From: Oceanicoccus sp. KOV_DT_Chl
GTDB taxonomy: Bacteria; Pseudomonadota; Gammaproteobacteria; Pseudomonadales; Dasaniaceae
Reading direction: 5' to 3'
Assembly (NCBI RefSeq): GCF_900120175.1
Contig: NZ_FQLF01000001.1
Coordinates: forward strand, 124,001 to 188,000
Length of the DNA stretch: 64,000 bases
The position numbers were made by a program, and so were the translations under genes. Below, one piece after another: positions 63,682-64,000 of the stretch (position 1 is its first letter; each line of letters starts with the position of its first letter). The notes under the pieces are model-generated. The model ran no database searches. It saw only the letters and a list, made by a program, of their open reading frames with translations, and had not been told where the DNA came from.

Positions 63682-64000
63682 ATGGCAGTTTATAAAACAC
63701 CTCTTCGTGATATGCAGTTTGTAATGAACGACGTCTTGGATTGCAATTTACACTATCAAAATATTGGCGCTGAAGACACGACGCCCGAGATTGTGGAAAC
63801 GGTATTGGAAGCAGCAGCAAAATTTATTGAAAATGAAGTCGTTCCTTTATATCGCAGTGCGGATGAGCAAGGTTGCCGTTGGGATAATGGCCAAGTTGTT
63901 ACACCAGATGGTTTTATAACGGCTTACCAGCAGTTTATTGCTAACGGGTGGATGGGACTGTCACAGCCGGTTGAGTATGGCGGGCAGGGTTTACCTTTTT
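63682..64000 (+). CDS. Acyl-CoA dehydrogenase, N-terminal part (cut by window end)
   Basis: The first 106 residues of an acyl-CoA dehydrogenase of the long type: YKTPLRDMQFVMNDVLD is the characteristic N-terminal extension, then AAKFIENEVVPLYRSADEQG and GWMGLSQPVEYGGQGLP. The ATG follows the hydratase stop (TAG) by two bases, so it is in the same operon. The rest lies beyond position 64000. Such enzymes often act on bulky or phenylacyl-CoA substrates. Confidence 0.85.
   Translation, partial: MAVYKTPLRDMQFVMNDVLDCNLHYQNIGAEDTTPEIVETVLEAAAKFIENEVVPLYRSADEQGCRWDNGQVVTPDGFITAYQQFIANGWMGLSQPVEYGGQGLPF

Noticed and set aside
1-64000. CRISPR array, rRNA genes, replication origin
   Set aside because: No regularly spaced direct repeats, no rRNA-like sequence and no origin-type repeats were seen.

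Overview
The window looks like chromosomal DNA of a gammaproteobacterium of moderate GC content. Steroid-type ring-cleavage genes, TonB receptors, RND efflux and an atu-like cluster would fit marine Cellvibrionales or relatives, but that placement is an inference. It opens with gltX and an intact tRNA-Ala(GGC) that has been used as an integration site.

Region 1 (about 1.9-12.8 kb) is accessory DNA. A 168-bp repeat, made of the tRNA 3' end, its terminator and the last codons of a tyrosine recombinase, occurs at the tRNA and again at 7.4 kb next to a truncated integrase. Between the copies lie an IS110 remnant, a relict IS end and a compact defence/toxin island: a membrane coiled-coil protein, a HEPN-motif protein, an MntA-HepT pair and a divergent AbiEi-AbiEii pair whose toxin carries an extra WYL-like C-terminal domain. 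Beyond the second copy are an integrative-element remnant, a PQQ beta-propeller dehydrogenase and a DDE (rve) insertion sequence.

Region 2 (13.6-43.3 kb) is a catabolic region pointing to steroid or related polycyclic substrates. It holds an extradiol dioxygenase (HsaC/BphC type), a Rieske oxygenase (KshA/DAF-36 type), an HsaA-like flavin monooxygenase, an HsaD-like hydrolase and a complete lower route (hydratase, acylating acetaldehyde dehydrogenase, hydroxy-oxovalerate aldolase). Around them are SDRs, an SCP2 protein, a bile-acid:sodium symporter homologue, a 3-beta-HSD-like enzyme, a sulfatase with a DUF3604 partner, two TonB receptors, an MFS transporter, a VOC protein and a diguanylate cyclase. 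No flavin reductase for the HsaA-like enzyme and no obvious reductase for the Rieske enzyme are visible.

Region 3 (43.5-64 kb) begins with an RND efflux pair and continues into an atu/liu-like cluster for methyl-branched (isoprenoid-like) acyl-CoA degradation: acyl-CoA ligase, TetR regulator, a phosphotransacetylase homologue, AtuA (DUF1446) with its small partner, and enoyl-CoA hydratase on the minus strand; biotin carboxylase, separate biotin carrier, carboxyltransferase, acyl-CoA dehydrogenase, luciferase-like oxidoreductase, two SDRs, another hydratase and a second acyl-CoA dehydrogenase (cut by the window end) on the plus strand.

Ten otherwise well-preserved genes are broken by a total of twelve frameshifts. 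Every one is repaired by adding one base to a short homopolymer. The uniform direction suggests residual sequencing deletions rather than real decay, so these genes are described as reconstructed proteins.
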